A stretch of 64,000 nucleotides of DNA from a bacterium (GCA_029580855.1 JAKPQH010000152.1:1-64000); one strand, 5' to 3'; counted from the first letter of the stretch, positions 37,633 through 47,011 are shown. Notes: a model not told the origin generated them from the letters alone. Program-made: numbers and translations.

Positions 37633-38172
37633 ATGATGGGTAGCGCTGGTTCCGGCGTTGCTGTCCGCGCCGTGCTTTTCTTGGCCCTCCAGCCCCCCGG
37701 GACCTGCTCGACGGTTCGCGACATCGCCGCGGGCACCGGTCTTCCCGAACCCTACCTCGCCAAGGTCGTACGTCAGTTGGCAACCGCGGGTCTTCTGCGC
37801 GCCTTCCGCGGGCCGGGCGGCGGCGTGGCCCTCGTCGCGGACCCGGACGCGGTGACGCTCTGGACCGTCGCACGGGCGGTGGATCCGTCGCTGGAAATCG
37901 AGTGGTGCATCATCGGGCTGCAGCCCTGTACCCATGATCGGGCCTGCCCGTTGCACGATCGTTGCGCGCCCCTGCGCGCCGCCATGCGGCGGCTCCTTCA
38001 AGAAACCACGGTGGCCAGCCTGGCGGACAGACTGCGGCGTGGGGGTCGGACCGCACACATCTCCTGGTTTCGGTTTTCCGGAAGTGGCAGGCGGCCGGTT
38101 CGAGCTCCCGCACCCCGACCGAGGAAACGGCCGGCCGGCCGGCCGGCGAGGATGCGGGCGGCGGATCGGTGA
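37633..38172 (+). CDS. Rrf2 family regulator, Fe-S type
   Basis: About 179 residues from ATG 37633 (37636 possible; GTGAGG upstream). The winged helix spans 8-75: VRAVLFLALQ, TVRDIAAGTGLPEPYLAKVVRQL as recognition helix, and FRGPGGGVAL as wing. The effector loop has C92-x6-C99-x5-C105-x5-C111; the first three fall where IscR and NsrR ligate their clusters. The Arg/Pro-rich tail after about 150 is atypical. It probably senses NO, O2 or iron-sulfur status through a cluster and binds the dyad at 37583-37610. Being divergent from the nitrate respiration genes, it is the best candidate for their local regulator. Confidence 0.85.
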   Translation: MMGSAGSGVAVRAVLFLALQPPGTCSTVRDIAAGTGLPEPYLAKVVRQLATAGLLRAFRGPGGGVALVADPDAVTLWTVARAVDPSLEIEWCIIGLQPCTHDRACPLHDRCAPLRAAMRRLLQETTVASLADRLRRGGRTAHISWFRFSGSGRRPVRAPAPRPRKRPAGRPARMRAADR

Positions 38173-38302
38173 GCGCACCGGACCGGGGGGCGTGGCGGCT
38201 CGTGCGGCGCGAGGGGCGGTCGAGGGGACCGGCACGGATCCGGCGGCGGCGAATGCGAGGGACGGGTGGCGAGCGGGCGCCGGCGGCGCGGGTGGAGGAG
38301 GA

Positions 38303-38878
38303 ATGATGCTGCGCAGTCTCTGGGTCACGAACCGAGGTGTGCTGTGGCGCTGGGCCCTCTGCCTCGGACTTGCGGCGTTGATCCTGTCGTGCGATCTGGC
38401 GATTCCCCTGGGTGTGGCGATGGGGGTGCCCTACGTGGCGGTGATCCTCCTGGCGCTCGGGCTTCCCGGGAGGAGCGTGATCCTCATGGCGGGTCTCTGT
38501 TCGGTGCTGACATTTGGCGCGTATTGCTACAAGCCGGCTGTGCCCGAGCCGTGGAAGGCACTGCTCAATCGGTCCTTGGCCGTGGCGGCCGTCTGGGCCA
38601 CGGCCGGTCTCGGACTGCAGAGAAAGCACGCCGAAGCGAAACGCGCGGATGCGCTGCGCGAGCGAGAGAAGGCGCTCAACGAGTTGCGGATCCTTCGGGG
38701 CCTCCTGCCCATCTGTGCGTACTGCAAAAAGATCAGGAGCGATCAGGGGGTGTGGACACAAATGGAGCAGTACATCCGGGAACATTCGGAAGCCGAATTC
38801 ACGCACGGCATTTGCCCAGGATGTCTGGCGAGTCTGTACCCGGAGCTCGCGAACCGACCGTCGGCACGCACGCGCTGA
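38303..38878 (+). CDS. Membrane protein with C-terminal Cys-rich sensor-like motif
   Basis: 191 residues from ATG 38303 with GGAGGAGG directly upstream. Three or four hydrophobic segments (about 15-105) are followed by a short coiled coil (107-130) and a conserved tail: LPICAYCKKIRSDQG, then YIREHSEAEFTHGICPGCL. That C-x2-C ... C-x2-C tail is common at the ends of bacterial PAS and response-regulator signalling proteins and probably binds a metal. There is no kinase or receiver domain here. It lies 130 bases after the Rrf2 gene. The exact role is unknown. Confidence 0.7.
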   Translation: MMLRSLWVTNRGVLWRWALCLGLAALILSCDLAIPLGVAMGVPYVAVILLALGLPGRSVILMAGLCSVLTFGAYCYKPAVPEPWKALLNRSLAVAAVWATAGLGLQRKHAEAKRADALREREKALNELRILRGLLPICAYCKKIRSDQGVWTQMEQYIREHSEAEFTHGICPGCLASLYPELANRPSARTR

Positions 38879-39141
38879 GCCTCCGGGACGGCGCGCCAGC
38901 GCGAGCACGTGCGCTTCTCCGACCGACGGCCGAGGGGGCCGATCGGAACCGTGGAATCGGCGGCGGCGTATTCGAAGTGGGCGGCGCGCCCGGGCGGGCG
39001 AGCGCGCCGCGACGTTCGCCCGGTGCCACGCCTCGGAAATTCTGCTCACGACGGCGCTGGGCTCGACGGTGTTCCTCGATGGGGTGGACGGCGCATCCCA
39101 CGCGCACCAGGAAGTCGCCGCCGAGGGAAAAGGGGGGTTCC

Positions 39142-39666
39142 GTGGAGACGCTCTTGATTCAAGAATTCCGGGCGGACCATCAACGGATCACGGGGAGTCT
39201 GCTGCGACTCCGGAAGGCGATTCAGCAGGGCGATATCCCGCAGGTGCGGGCGATCCTCGGCGGGGCAGACACGCTGCTCGGCGCCCACTTCAAGTTCGAG
39301 GAGCGTCACCTGTACCCCGCGCTCGCCGGCTTTGTCGGCGACGGGGGCGTCGGGCAGCTGATCCGCGAGCACGACGATATCTTCCAAGGCGTCGGCGAGT
39401 TGATCGAACTGGCCCGGAAGACGGCCTGGACCACTGCCGACAAGGATGCGGCGCTGCGGTCATTCGGACTCGTCGGTGATCATCCGGAGAACTGCGACGA
39501 TCTGTGCCGCTACATCGTGCAGCTTCCTGCGGCCCAGCAGGATTCCTTGCTGGATCTGATGCAGACGATACGCCGGGAGCGTCCGGCGTTCTCCGCGTAT
39601 GCCGTCGAGCGGCAGATGCGCTCGCGGCCGCGAGACGTTGCCGCGGATTCTTTGGGCGCTCCGTGA
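39142..39666 (+). CDS. Hemerythrin HHE-domain protein
   Basis: 174 residues. GTG 39142 is chosen for the AGGGGGG six bases upstream; TTG 39154 is possible. Diiron-type ligands follow the family order: H13 (ADHQRI), H49-x3-E53-x2-H56 (GAHFKFEERHLYP), H77 (REHDDI) and H114 (DHPENCDD). Hemerythrin-like proteins bind O2 or NO or help repair iron-sulfur clusters. Placed after an iron-sulfur Rrf2 regulator and opposite the nitrate genes, an NO or O2 handling role is likely. The last 25 residues are extra. Confidence 0.85.
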   Translation: METLLIQEFRADHQRITGSLLRLRKAIQQGDIPQVRAILGGADTLLGAHFKFEERHLYPALAGFVGDGGVGQLIREHDDIFQGVGELIELARKTAWTTADKDAALRSFGLVGDHPENCDDLCRYIVQLPAAQQDSLLDLMQTIRRERPAFSAYAVERQMRSRPRDVAADSLGAP

Positions 39667-40094
39667 CCATCGCTGCCGCGGCGTTGTCGGGGTCCGCCTT
39701 CCTCCGATCAACGCTCCGGTCGCCATCCGACGAACGCCGGCGAATGCCGCAAGAGAAGCCGTCCCGCGTTCCGGAGCTTGTACGCACCTTTGCACACCCG
39801 GCCGTTGGGATCGGTCCCCCGAAATCTTCGGGCATGGACCCGCACGCCCCAGACGCGATGGCGATAATGCTGTCCCGTACGCACCGAGGCGGATGACGCC
39901 GCAGGCTCCTTTTTGCGGTCTTGGCGTCCCGGCGGGAGATATTCCGGGAAGGCGGACGGCCCGGCGGGGACGACAGTTGACAGGCGCCGCGATCCGGCTC
40001 ACACTGGAGTCGTGCGGTGAGCTATCGGGGCCGGGACGGCTGGACTACACGCGAGGTCACGCCCGGCCGATTGCCCGCCGCGGGAGCGCGCCTG
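39667..40094. other. Intergenic region
   Basis: No coding sequence is supported. A frame continuous with the next gene begins at GTG 40017 with a GGAG seven bases upstream, adding 26 residues that look non-conserved. No promoter, terminator or repeat stood out. Confidence 0.35.
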
Positions 40095-40601
40095 ATGAAC
40101 GGGTTCCACGTACACGCGATCGGTTGGGTTCTCATCGGGAACGCGGGTGTTCTGACCCCGTCGGAAGCGTGCGAACTGACCGATCTGTGGACCGACGTGG
40201 TTCGCCGCCGTGCCGCGGACCTGCGCCACGCGCCGTTTCTGCTCCACCTGCTCTTTCCCCGCAGCCTCCCCCTGGCGCCGGCGACCCGGGCGGCGCTGGC
40301 AGCGCTGGTGGTGCGGATGGTGGCGTGGCACCCCGAGCGGTTTGGAGATGCGGCGCTCCGGCGTCGCCGCAATCATTGGGCGGGCCAGGTGGCGCTGGGT
40401 CTGTTGCTGAGCGTGCTGACGACCGCCCTGGTGCCGACCGGCTGGACGTGGGTCGCCCCGCTGGCGGCGACGTTCTTCCTCATGGGGTTCGGGTGTCTCT
40501 TGCCGACCGTGACGCTCTGGCGAGCGGCCACCGCCGTCCAGGCGTGCAGCACGGGTCGGATCGCCACGCCTCTGGTGCAGCGGCTGCTGCATCGTTGGTA
40601 G
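40095..40601 (+). CDS. Small membrane protein of unknown function
   Basis: 168 residues from ATG 40095 (GGGAG eight bases upstream); GTG 40017 would give 194. The N-terminal half is soluble and helical (SEACELTDLWTDVVRRR, LLHLLFP). Two hydrophobic helices follow (about 98-115 and 118-140), then a short tail. It ends 18 bases before the Lon-type protease gene, so the two are probably cotranscribed. No family is recognised; it could be a membrane partner or substrate of the protease. Confidence 0.55.
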   Translation: MNGFHVHAIGWVLIGNAGVLTPSEACELTDLWTDVVRRRAADLRHAPFLLHLLFPRSLPLAPATRAALAALVVRMVAWHPERFGDAALRRRRNHWAGQVALGLLLSVLTTALVPTGWTWVAPLAATFFLMGFGCLLPTVTLWRAATAVQACSTGRIATPLVQRLLHRW

Positions 40602-40619
40602 TTCCCGGGAGGTTCGGCC

Positions 40620-43082
40620 ATGACCACGCCGCTGCCCCCTGATGCGCTCCGCAAAACCTGTCCGCCCCATACTCTTCCATTCGAGAGCACGGACGACCTC
40701 GAGGCGCTGGACCAGATCGTGGCTCAAGACCGGGCCATTCAGGCCATCACCTTCGGGATCGGGGTCAGGAGCGCGGGCTTCAATCTCTTCGCCCTGGGAC
40801 CACCGGGCACCGGGAAGGCCACGGCGGTCCGCCGGTTTCTGACCCGCGAGGCCGCCAAGCTCCCCACGCCTCCCGATTGGTGTTACGTCTACAATTTCGC
40901 GGACCGGCACCGGCCGCGCGCCATCCGCCTCCGGTCGGGTCGGGCCCGGGTCTTCCAGCGCGACTGCGACCGGCTCATCGACGACGTCAAGACCGGCATC
41001 CCGCGCGCCTTCGAGGCAGAGCCGTACGAGCAGCAGAAGAACGGCATCACGCAGGGCGCCGAGAAGGAGCAGGCCAAGGAGCTGGCGGGGCTGAAGGAGC
41101 GGGCGGAGGCCAAGGGTTTTGGCTTGGCCAAGACCCCCAGCGGGCTCATCGCGGTTCCGATCCTCCACGGAAAGCCGCTGGACACGGAGACCTTGAGCAA
41201 AATGGACGAGGCCGCCCAGCGGGAGTTTCAGGCCCGCTACGAGGCCGTCCAGGCGGACCTCGCCGCGACGCTTCGGCGTTTCCGGGAACTCGAGAAGGAG
41301 TCCAAGGCTCGCCTGGAGGCGCTGGACCGCGAGGTCGCATCCGCCGTGGTCGGCCAGTTCGTCGAGGAGGCGAAAGAGAAATACACGGATACGCCGGAGA
41401 TCGTCGCGCACCTGGAGGCGGTGCGGGAGGACATCGTCCAACACGCGGACCTGTTCCGCCGCGCCGCCAGCGGCCAGGCCAATCCCATGGAGATCCTGGC
41501 CATGGCCCCTCCCGGCCGCGATCTCTTCGACCGATACCGGGTGAATGTGCTGGTGGAGCACGGTGACGGCGATGGGGCTCCCGTGGTGATGGAGCTGCAC
41601 CCCACCTGCCAGAACCTCCTGGGACGCATCGATCACCAGGCCCACATGGGCGCCCTCTTCACCGATTTCATGCTGGTGAAGGCGGGAGCCCTGCACCGCG
41701 CCAATGGCGGCTACCTGGTGATCGAGGCGCTGGAGCTGCTCAAGCAGTATTTCTCCTGGGACCCGCTGAAACGCACGCTGAAGAACCGATGCATCCGGAT
41801 CGAAGAGCCGGGCGAGCAGTTCCGCATGATCAGCACCACCTCGCTGGAGCCGGAGCCCATCCCGCTCGACGTCAAGGTCGTCCTGCTGGGGAGCCCGTAC
41901 CTCTACTATCTCCTCTACACGTACGATCCCGAGTTCGCCGAGCTGTTCAAGGTCAAGGTCGATTTCAGCGACCACATGCCGCGCACGCCGGAGAACGTCC
42001 TCGCCCTCGCCCGGGTGCTGGCGACCTGCTGTCGGGAGGAGGGTCTGCGGTCCTTTGATCGCGGCGGCGTCGCCAAGCTGGTGGAGCAAAGCTCGCGCCT
42101 GGTCGAGGACCAGGAGCGGCTCTCCACCAGCTTTGCCGAGATCCTGGATGTCGCGCGCGAGGCGAGCTTTTGGGCCGAGTCGCACGGCCATGCCCGCGTC
42201 GGGGCCGAGGATGTCGCCGCGGCCGTTCGAGCCCGCATCTATCGCTCCAACCGCGTCGAGGAGCTGCTGCAGGATCTGATCCTCCAGGGGACCCTTCTCA
42301 TCGATACGCAGGGGGCAGTGGTGGGACAAGTGAACGGGATCGCCGTCATCCCCCTGGGCGACTACCTCTTCGGCAAGCCCTCGCGGATCACGGCCCGGAC
42401 CTTCCTCGGGCGCGGAGGAATCCTGGATATCGAGCGCGAGGCCAAGACGGGCGGCCGGATCCACAGCAAGGGGGTGCTGATCCTCTCCGGGTATCTTGGC
42501 GGGCGCTACGCGGGTCAGATGCCGCTGGCCATGGGTGCCAGCGTCGCCTTCGAGCAGCTCTACGAGGAGGTCGAAGGCGACAGCGCGTCGTCGGCGGAGC
42601 TGTACGCCATCCTTTCCAGCCTGGCGGAGCTTCCCATCCGGCAGAGCCTGGCCGTGACCGGCTCGGTCAACCAGCACGGCGAGGTGCAGGCCATCGGAGG
42701 TGTGAACGCCAAGATCGAGGGGTTCTTCGACGTCTGCAAGGCCCGGGGCTTCACCGGCGACCAGGGCGTCCTGATCCCACAGAGCAACGTGCGGAACCTC
42801 ATGCTCCGCGAAGACGTGATCGAAGCCGTTCGCGAAGGGAAGTTTCGCGTCTACCCGGTGCGGACCATCGATGAGGGGATCGCCATCCTCACCGGCGTCC
42901 CTGCCGGCGACCGCGGCCCCGACGGCGCATACCCCGACGGCAGCGTGAACTTCCGCGTTCTGAAGCGGCTGCGGGAAATGGCCGAGCGCGCCCGCGCGTT
43001 CCGGGGCGACGGCGACTCGGCGCCCGCCCGCGGGGACAACGCCGACGCATCTCCCGCACCCGGTCATCCGCGACCCGAGTGA
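40620..43082 (+). CDS. Lon-related ATP-dependent protease (LonB-type, AAA_32/S16)
   Basis: 820 residues from ATG 40620 (GGGAGG upstream). Walker A GPPGTGK (60-66) is interrupted from the rest of the ATPase by a long helical insert (about 120-290) rich in Glu, Lys and Ala, as in the COG1067 group. The S16 protease domain is intact: S655 in EGDSASS and K698 in GGVNAKIEG. Their spacing of 43 equals that of the Ser-Lys dyad in E. coli Lon. No N-terminal LAN domain and no membrane segment are present. Degrades selected or damaged cytosolic proteins. Two strong hairpins lie after the stop. Confidence 0.92.
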   Translation: MTTPLPPDALRKTCPPHTLPFESTDDLEALDQIVAQDRAIQAITFGIGVRSAGFNLFALGPPGTGKATAVRRFLTREAAKLPTPPDWCYVYNFADRHRPRAIRLRSGRARVFQRDCDRLIDDVKTGIPRAFEAEPYEQQKNGITQGAEKEQAKELAGLKERAEAKGFGLAKTPSGLIAVPILHGKPLDTETLSKMDEAAQREFQARYEAVQADLAATLRRFRELEKESKARLEALDREVASAVVGQFVEEAKEKYTDTPEIVAHLEAVREDIVQHADLFRRAASGQANPMEILAMAPPGRDLFDRYRVNVLVEHGDGDGAPVVMELHPTCQNLLGRIDHQAHMGALFTDFMLVKAGALHRANGGYLVIEALELLKQYFSWDPLKRTLKNRCIRIEEPGEQFRMISTTSLEPEPIPLDVKVVLLGSPYLYYLLYTYDPEFAELFKVKVDFSDHMPRTPENVLALARVLATCCREEGLRSFDRGGVAKLVEQSSRLVEDQERLSTSFAEILDVAREASFWAESHGHARVGAEDVAAAVRARIYRSNRVEELLQDLILQGTLLIDTQGAVVGQVNGIAVIPLGDYLFGKPSRITARTFLGRGGILDIEREAKTGGRIHSKGVLILSGYLGGRYAGQMPLAMGASVAFEQLYEEVEGDSASSAELYAILSSLAELPIRQSLAVTGSVNQHGEVQAIGGVNAKIEGFFDVCKARGFTGDQGVLIPQSNVRNLMLREDVIEAVREGKFRVYPVRTIDEGIAILTGVPAGDRGPDGAYPDGSVNFRVLKRLREMAERARAFRGDGDSAPARGDNADASPAPGHPRPE

Positions 43083-43085
43083 ACG

Positions 43086-43173
43086 CCGGTGCGGGCGGCA
43101 GGGCTCGCTACGTCGCCCTCGCACCGGTGTCCGGCGCCTTTCCGGGTCCCGGAGCGTTCGCTCCGGGACCCGG
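43086..43173 (+). terminator. Tandem hairpins downstream of the Lon-type gene
   Basis: CCGGTGCG (43086-43093) pairs with CGCACCGG (43120-43127). A second stem of 14 bp, CCGGGTCCCGGAGC with GCTCCGGGACCCGG around a GTTC loop, covers 43142-43173. No T-run follows, so this may be a Rho-assisted terminator or an mRNA end-protecting structure. Confidence 0.5.
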
Positions 43174-43290
43174 GGCCCTTCACTACCCCACAAATGCCAA
43201 TTGACGCACCCCAGACCGCTGCGTTAGCTTTACGTGCTTTCGAGCGGGCGGGTAGGCCCGAAGGATAGCTCGAATTCTCCAGGAGACCAC

Positions 43291-44571
43291 GTGAACATCG
43301 TTCGTGCCGCCCTCGGCGAGACGACGGCCACCTTGCTCGGCGACGGCCTTGCGTTTCTCAGACGACAAGAGCGGGACTGGAAAATCACCGTTCTTCGGAC
43401 GTCGCTGGATAAGCTCGCCTATCAGATGGTTTTTCCGTACCTTTCTGTCTACATCGTCGCCCTGGGGGCGACGGGAACCCAGCTCGGGATCGTCAACAGT
43501 ATCGGGATGGTCGTCGCCGGCCTTTGCGGACCGCTGGCCGGCAGCCTGATCGATCGGACCGGGCCGAAAAAAATCTATCTGATCGGCATCGGCTGTCTGG
43601 CCTTTTCCTATCTGACCTACAGTGTCGCGCAGCACTGGGAGCTGACGATTGTCGCCATGATGGGGTACTGGCTGGGTTTCGCCACCAGCATCCACAGCTG
43701 TGCCACGATCTGCGGCAACTGTCTGGTCAACCGTGATCGCGCCACCGGGATGCTGATCTGCGAGACGGTGGCGGCGGGCCTGCTGGGGGTGGTCGGCCCG
43801 ATATTGGCGACCTGGCTGGTCGCGCGGCTCGGCGGGGCCACGGCGAGCGGGATCCGGCCCCTCTTCGTGGTGGGCCTCCTGATCACGGTCACCACGTTCG
43901 TGATCGTCCTGACCCAGCTGTCGGACCGCACGTGGGCGAAAAGGAGCGCCCGCCCGCCGCACCTGTTCCGGGACATCTTTACCGTCTTGCGGGGTGGCAC
44001 AACGCTGAAGCGGTGGGTGGCCATTTCCGCCATCACCCAGTTGCCTTTGGGGATGGTCTTCCCCTATACCCAGGTTTTCGCCCATGCGGTCAAGGGGGCC
44101 AATGAATTCGTCCTGGGAGCCATGGTGACGGGCTCGGCGCTCGCCTCGATCGGGTGCGCCATTCCCCTGGGCCGGCTGGCGGACCGCATTGGCCGCAAGC
44201 GCGTTCTGTATCTCACCATTCCTCTCTTTTGGCTCTCGAACCTGCTGCTGGTTCTGGCGCCCTCCTCGGCGGTTTTACTCGTGGCGGGCTTCCTGCAGGG
44301 CTTCTTCTTCATCGGCGGTCCGGTCGCGTCGGCCATCGAGCGCGAACTGGTACCGTCGGAACAGATGGGGCGCTGGCTGGGCATCAACCGATTCTTCCGC
44401 ATGATGCTCAGCGCGGTCCTGGCCTTGACGGCGGGGGTGATCTGGGACACGCTGGGCCCCCAGTATATCTTTCTCACCTTCGTGGGCATCGATCTTCTGA
44501 TCCGGATGCCGCTGCTCATCAGCATTCCGGAGACGCTCCACGCGCATCTCGAATTCCGCGCGGACCGCTGA
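43291..44571 (+). CDS. Major facilitator superfamily transporter
   Basis: 426 residues, 12 helices. GTG 43291 is preferred: AGGAGA lies just upstream, and the longer frame from 43234 adds a polar stretch. MFS motifs are clear: GPLAGSLIDRTGPKK after helix 2 and GRLADRIGRKRVLYL after helix 8. Helix 4 holds an unusual Cys cluster, SIHSCATICGNCLVNRDRATG. Substrate unknown; the fold fits drug/H+ antiporters or sugar-type uniporters. Stands alone, with hairpins before it. Confidence 0.85.
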   Translation: MNIVRAALGETTATLLGDGLAFLRRQERDWKITVLRTSLDKLAYQMVFPYLSVYIVALGATGTQLGIVNSIGMVVAGLCGPLAGSLIDRTGPKKIYLIGIGCLAFSYLTYSVAQHWELTIVAMMGYWLGFATSIHSCATICGNCLVNRDRATGMLICETVAAGLLGVVGPILATWLVARLGGATASGIRPLFVVGLLITVTTFVIVLTQLSDRTWAKRSARPPHLFRDIFTVLRGGTTLKRWVAISAITQLPLGMVFPYTQVFAHAVKGANEFVLGAMVTGSALASIGCAIPLGRLADRIGRKRVLYLTIPLFWLSNLLLVLAPSSAVLLVAGFLQGFFFIGGPVASAIERELVPSEQMGRWLGINRFFRMMLSAVLALTAGVIWDTLGPQYIFLTFVGIDLLIRMPLLISIPETLHAHLEFRADR

Positions 44572-44883
44572 GGCTCTCTCGGACGGGGCGCCTCTGACCA
44601 GCCCGCCCCGAGTCCCCGATGCCAATCGCGGGCAACAGGGGCGCCATCGCTCGGGTCCCGTCACGCGGGGCGGCCATCGGGTCGGCGTCCGGTTCAGTCT
44701 CCCGCCCGTGCGACGTTCGGCGCGCTCGACCCAGGGCACGAGGGCGTTTGTCCGGCGGATTGCGCCGGGAAACCTCGGCGCGCGTCGCCCCACAAGCGAT
44801 TTGCCCTGTGGGCCCTAATTGTGTACCCTCGGGGCGCTGCTCCGGTGAATCGATTCCCCCGTTCTTTTGACAAGGAGCCTTTC
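44572..44883. other. Intergenic region before the aldo/keto reductase
   Basis: No coding sequence is supported. The frame of the next gene is open from 44821 but the extra 21 residues have no ribosome binding site. A possible weak promoter (TTGCCC near 44799) was noted without firm -10. Nothing else seen. Confidence 0.3.
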
Positions 44884-45915
44884 ATGTCCTACCAACCGGC
44901 TGCCCCTCGCTACCAGTCCATGGTCTATCGCCGCTGCGGCCGCAGTGGGCTGCAGCTCCCGGCCATCTCGCTGGGGCTCTGGCACAGCTTTGACGAGGGC
45001 GCGTCTCTCGAGAAGATGCGCGGGCTGCTCTTTCGAGCTTTCGACCTCGGTATCACGCATTTCGATCTGGCCAACAACTACGGCCCGCCTCCGGGGGCGG
45101 CGGAGGAGAGTCTGGGGCGGATCCTGGCGAGCGATCTGGCGGGGCACCGGGATGAACTGCTCATCTCGACCAAGGCCGGCTACCCCATGTGGCCGGGGCC
45201 GTACGGCGACGGCGGTTCCCGCAAGTATCTGCTGGCCAGTCTGGACCAGAGCCTCCGCCGGCTGCGCATCGATTACGTGGACATCTTCTACTCGCATCGA
45301 TTCGACCCCGACACGCCGCTCGAGGAGACGATGGGGGCACTCGCAAGCGCCGTGCACCGGGGAAAGGCCCTCTACGTCGGCGTGTCCTCCTACTCCGCCC
45401 GCAAGGTCGCGGAAGCGGCGGCGATCCTCCGCGGCCTGGGGACCCCGTGCCTGCTCCATCAGCCTTCGTATTCCATGCTCAACCGCTGGATCGAGACGGA
45501 GCTCTTGACCACGCTCGCCCGGGAAGGCATCGGCTGCATCGCGTTTTCCCCACTGGCGCAGGGAATGCTTACCGACAAGTACCTCGACGGAATCCCGGAG
45601 GGGTCGCGGGCGACGCGAAAGAACAGCTTCCTCTCGCGCGAGTTTCTGTCGGAGGAGAACCTGGCGAAGGTGCGGGCGTTGAATGCCATCGCCGCGCGGC
45701 GCGGTCAGAGTCTCGCCCAGATGGCGCTGGCCTGGTGTCTCCGCGATCCACGGGTGACATCGGTCCTGAGCGGTGCGAGCACCCCAGAACAATTGACCCA
45801 CAATGTTGCGGCGCTCGGGAAACTGGACTTCCCCGCCGAGACCCTCGCGGAGATCGACCGGTACGCGACCGAGTCCGGAATCAACCGCTGGGCCCGTTCC
45901 AGTCAGGCCGGATAA
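44884..45915 (+). CDS. Aldo/keto reductase, YghZ-like (L-glyceraldehyde 3-phosphate reductase type)
   Basis: 343 residues from ATG 44884 with AAGGAG upstream. TIM-barrel reductase with the AKR tetrad D61, Y66 (THFDLANNYGPPPGAAEE), K97 (ISTKAGYPMWPGPYGDGGSRKY) and H138 (FYSHRFDPDTPLEE). These extended motifs are those of the YghZ/AKR14 group, which reduces L-glyceraldehyde 3-phosphate and methylglyoxal with NADPH. Cytosolic detoxification enzyme; monocistronic by context. Confidence 0.9.
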   Translation: MSYQPAAPRYQSMVYRRCGRSGLQLPAISLGLWHSFDEGASLEKMRGLLFRAFDLGITHFDLANNYGPPPGAAEESLGRILASDLAGHRDELLISTKAGYPMWPGPYGDGGSRKYLLASLDQSLRRLRIDYVDIFYSHRFDPDTPLEETMGALASAVHRGKALYVGVSSYSARKVAEAAAILRGLGTPCLLHQPSYSMLNRWIETELLTTLAREGIGCIAFSPLAQGMLTDKYLDGIPEGSRATRKNSFLSREFLSEENLAKVRALNAIAARRGQSLAQMALAWCLRDPRVTSVLSGASTPEQLTHNVAALGKLDFPAETLAEIDRYATESGINRWARSSQAG

Positions 45916-45937
45916 ACGCCGGTTTGTCGGCGGCGTT
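45915..45937. terminator. Hairpin between convergent genes
   Basis: AACGCCG (45915-45921) and CGGCGTT (45931-45937) form a 7-bp stem with a 9-base loop beginning at the reductase stop codon. No T-run. Weak candidate terminator between the convergent reductase and MetH-like genes. Confidence 0.25.
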
Positions 45938-46162
45938 GGCAGGCCGCCGATACGACCCGTGCGTTGCGGCGATCGCCCACACCGCCCGCTCCATCTCGGA
46001 CCGGAGGCCGGTGGCGACCATCGCCCCCGCGACCACCGCAATCCACGGCGCCCTCCCCGTCCGTGGCGCGAACGGACCCGGGGCCCGCTATTCGTCTTCC
46101 GGTGAGGCGGGGAGCGGTCCGCCCGTCGATCTGCGCGGTGCTGCGAGTTGCCGTCCCGGTTG

Positions 46163-46846
46163 CTAGGCTTCGCGCAGCGCCCGCCAGACGGCGGCGTCGA
46201 AGGGCGCCCGGCGGTTGGGGCAGTTATCCCGATGGCAGACCTGGCAGGTCTGAAAGTCTTCCTGCGCGGGGAAGAGGATACCCGAGACGGTTTTGTTGGG
46301 AATCATCAGGCAGCTCTCGGTGAGAACCACGCCGATGTGCGGCGTGACGCCGCCGAGAAGCGAGAACAGCAGCCGCTGCTGCTCGATGGGCCAGGTCTCC
46401 ACATCGCCGGAGCCCGGACTCATCCGGGTCGTCTGCCCGAGTCGGAAGCGCTCCGTGAGATGGGCCACCAAATGGGTGCGCGCCGCCGCCAGCAGCTCGG
46501 CCTTGATGGCATCCCACCAGTACTGGACGAGCACATCGCCCACCGGCAAGCCCACGCCGTCCATCTCGTGCCCGCACGTCGCCACATACGGAAAGACGCG
46601 CTCGACCGAATCGAGCTTCCGGCGCAGCGCGCGGCTGGTGAAGGTGACGCCGCCGATCCGGACGGTGTCGTCGCCCCGCCCCTCGACAAAGGCTTCGGTG
46701 TAGAGGGCCTTCGGGCGCGCGACCTCGCGTGCCCGATCGATCAGAGCCGTGACGGCCGCGGCATCCTCCGAATCGGGGGCGACGTGGACCTGCGCCAGCA
46801 GCGCCGCGGTATCCAGGGCTGGGGCGATGTGGGTCAGGGCTTCCAT
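46163..46846 (-). CDS. MetH activation-domain-like protein (B12-associated)
   Basis: 227 residues. The C-terminal two-thirds match the S-adenosylmethionine-binding reactivation domain of cobalamin-dependent methionine synthase: RMSPGSGDVETWPIEQQ (141-157), GVTPHIGVVLTESCLMIPNKTVSGI (166-190), and a terminal Cys motif C201-x2-C204-x4-C209. ATCGHEMD (89-96) is also typical of the stand-alone group. Such proteins accompany corrinoid methyltransferases and help methylate or rescue cobalamin. No corrinoid protein or methyltransferase gene lies nearby, so its partner is elsewhere. Divergent from the GntR regulator at 47048. Confidence 0.8.
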   Translation of the reverse strand: MEALTHIAPALDTAALLAQVHVAPDSEDAAAVTALIDRAREVARPKALYTEAFVEGRGDDTVRIGGVTFTSRALRRKLDSVERVFPYVATCGHEMDGVGLPVGDVLVQYWWDAIKAELLAAARTHLVAHLTERFRLGQTTRMSPGSGDVETWPIEQQRLLFSLLGGVTPHIGVVLTESCLMIPNKTVSGILFPAQEDFQTCQVCHRDNCPNRRAPFDAAVWRALREA

Positions 46847-47011
46847 GGTGATTGCCGTCCTCGGACCGTCTCCGTCAGGTCGGTGCCATCCCCGCGGTAT
46901 CCTCGATCCTGCCGGTGCACGCGGTCGGGCAAACTTTGCGCAGGGTATCGCTCCCCCGAGGGTATGTCAAGCAGTCGACGGTCAGCGAGCACACCGCCGA
47001 GTAAAAACCCC

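Noticed and set aside
36985..38328. A 447-codon minus-strand frame across the Rrf2 gene
   Set aside because: Only its last 82 codons (36985-37233) have a ribosome binding site and a coherent Cys pattern; the rest is antisense to the Rrf2 gene and covers two promoters.
39999..43193. A 1064-codon open frame antisense to the Lon-type gene
   Set aside because: Same GC-rich shadow effect; the plus strand encodes an intact protease with catalytic Ser-Lys dyad.
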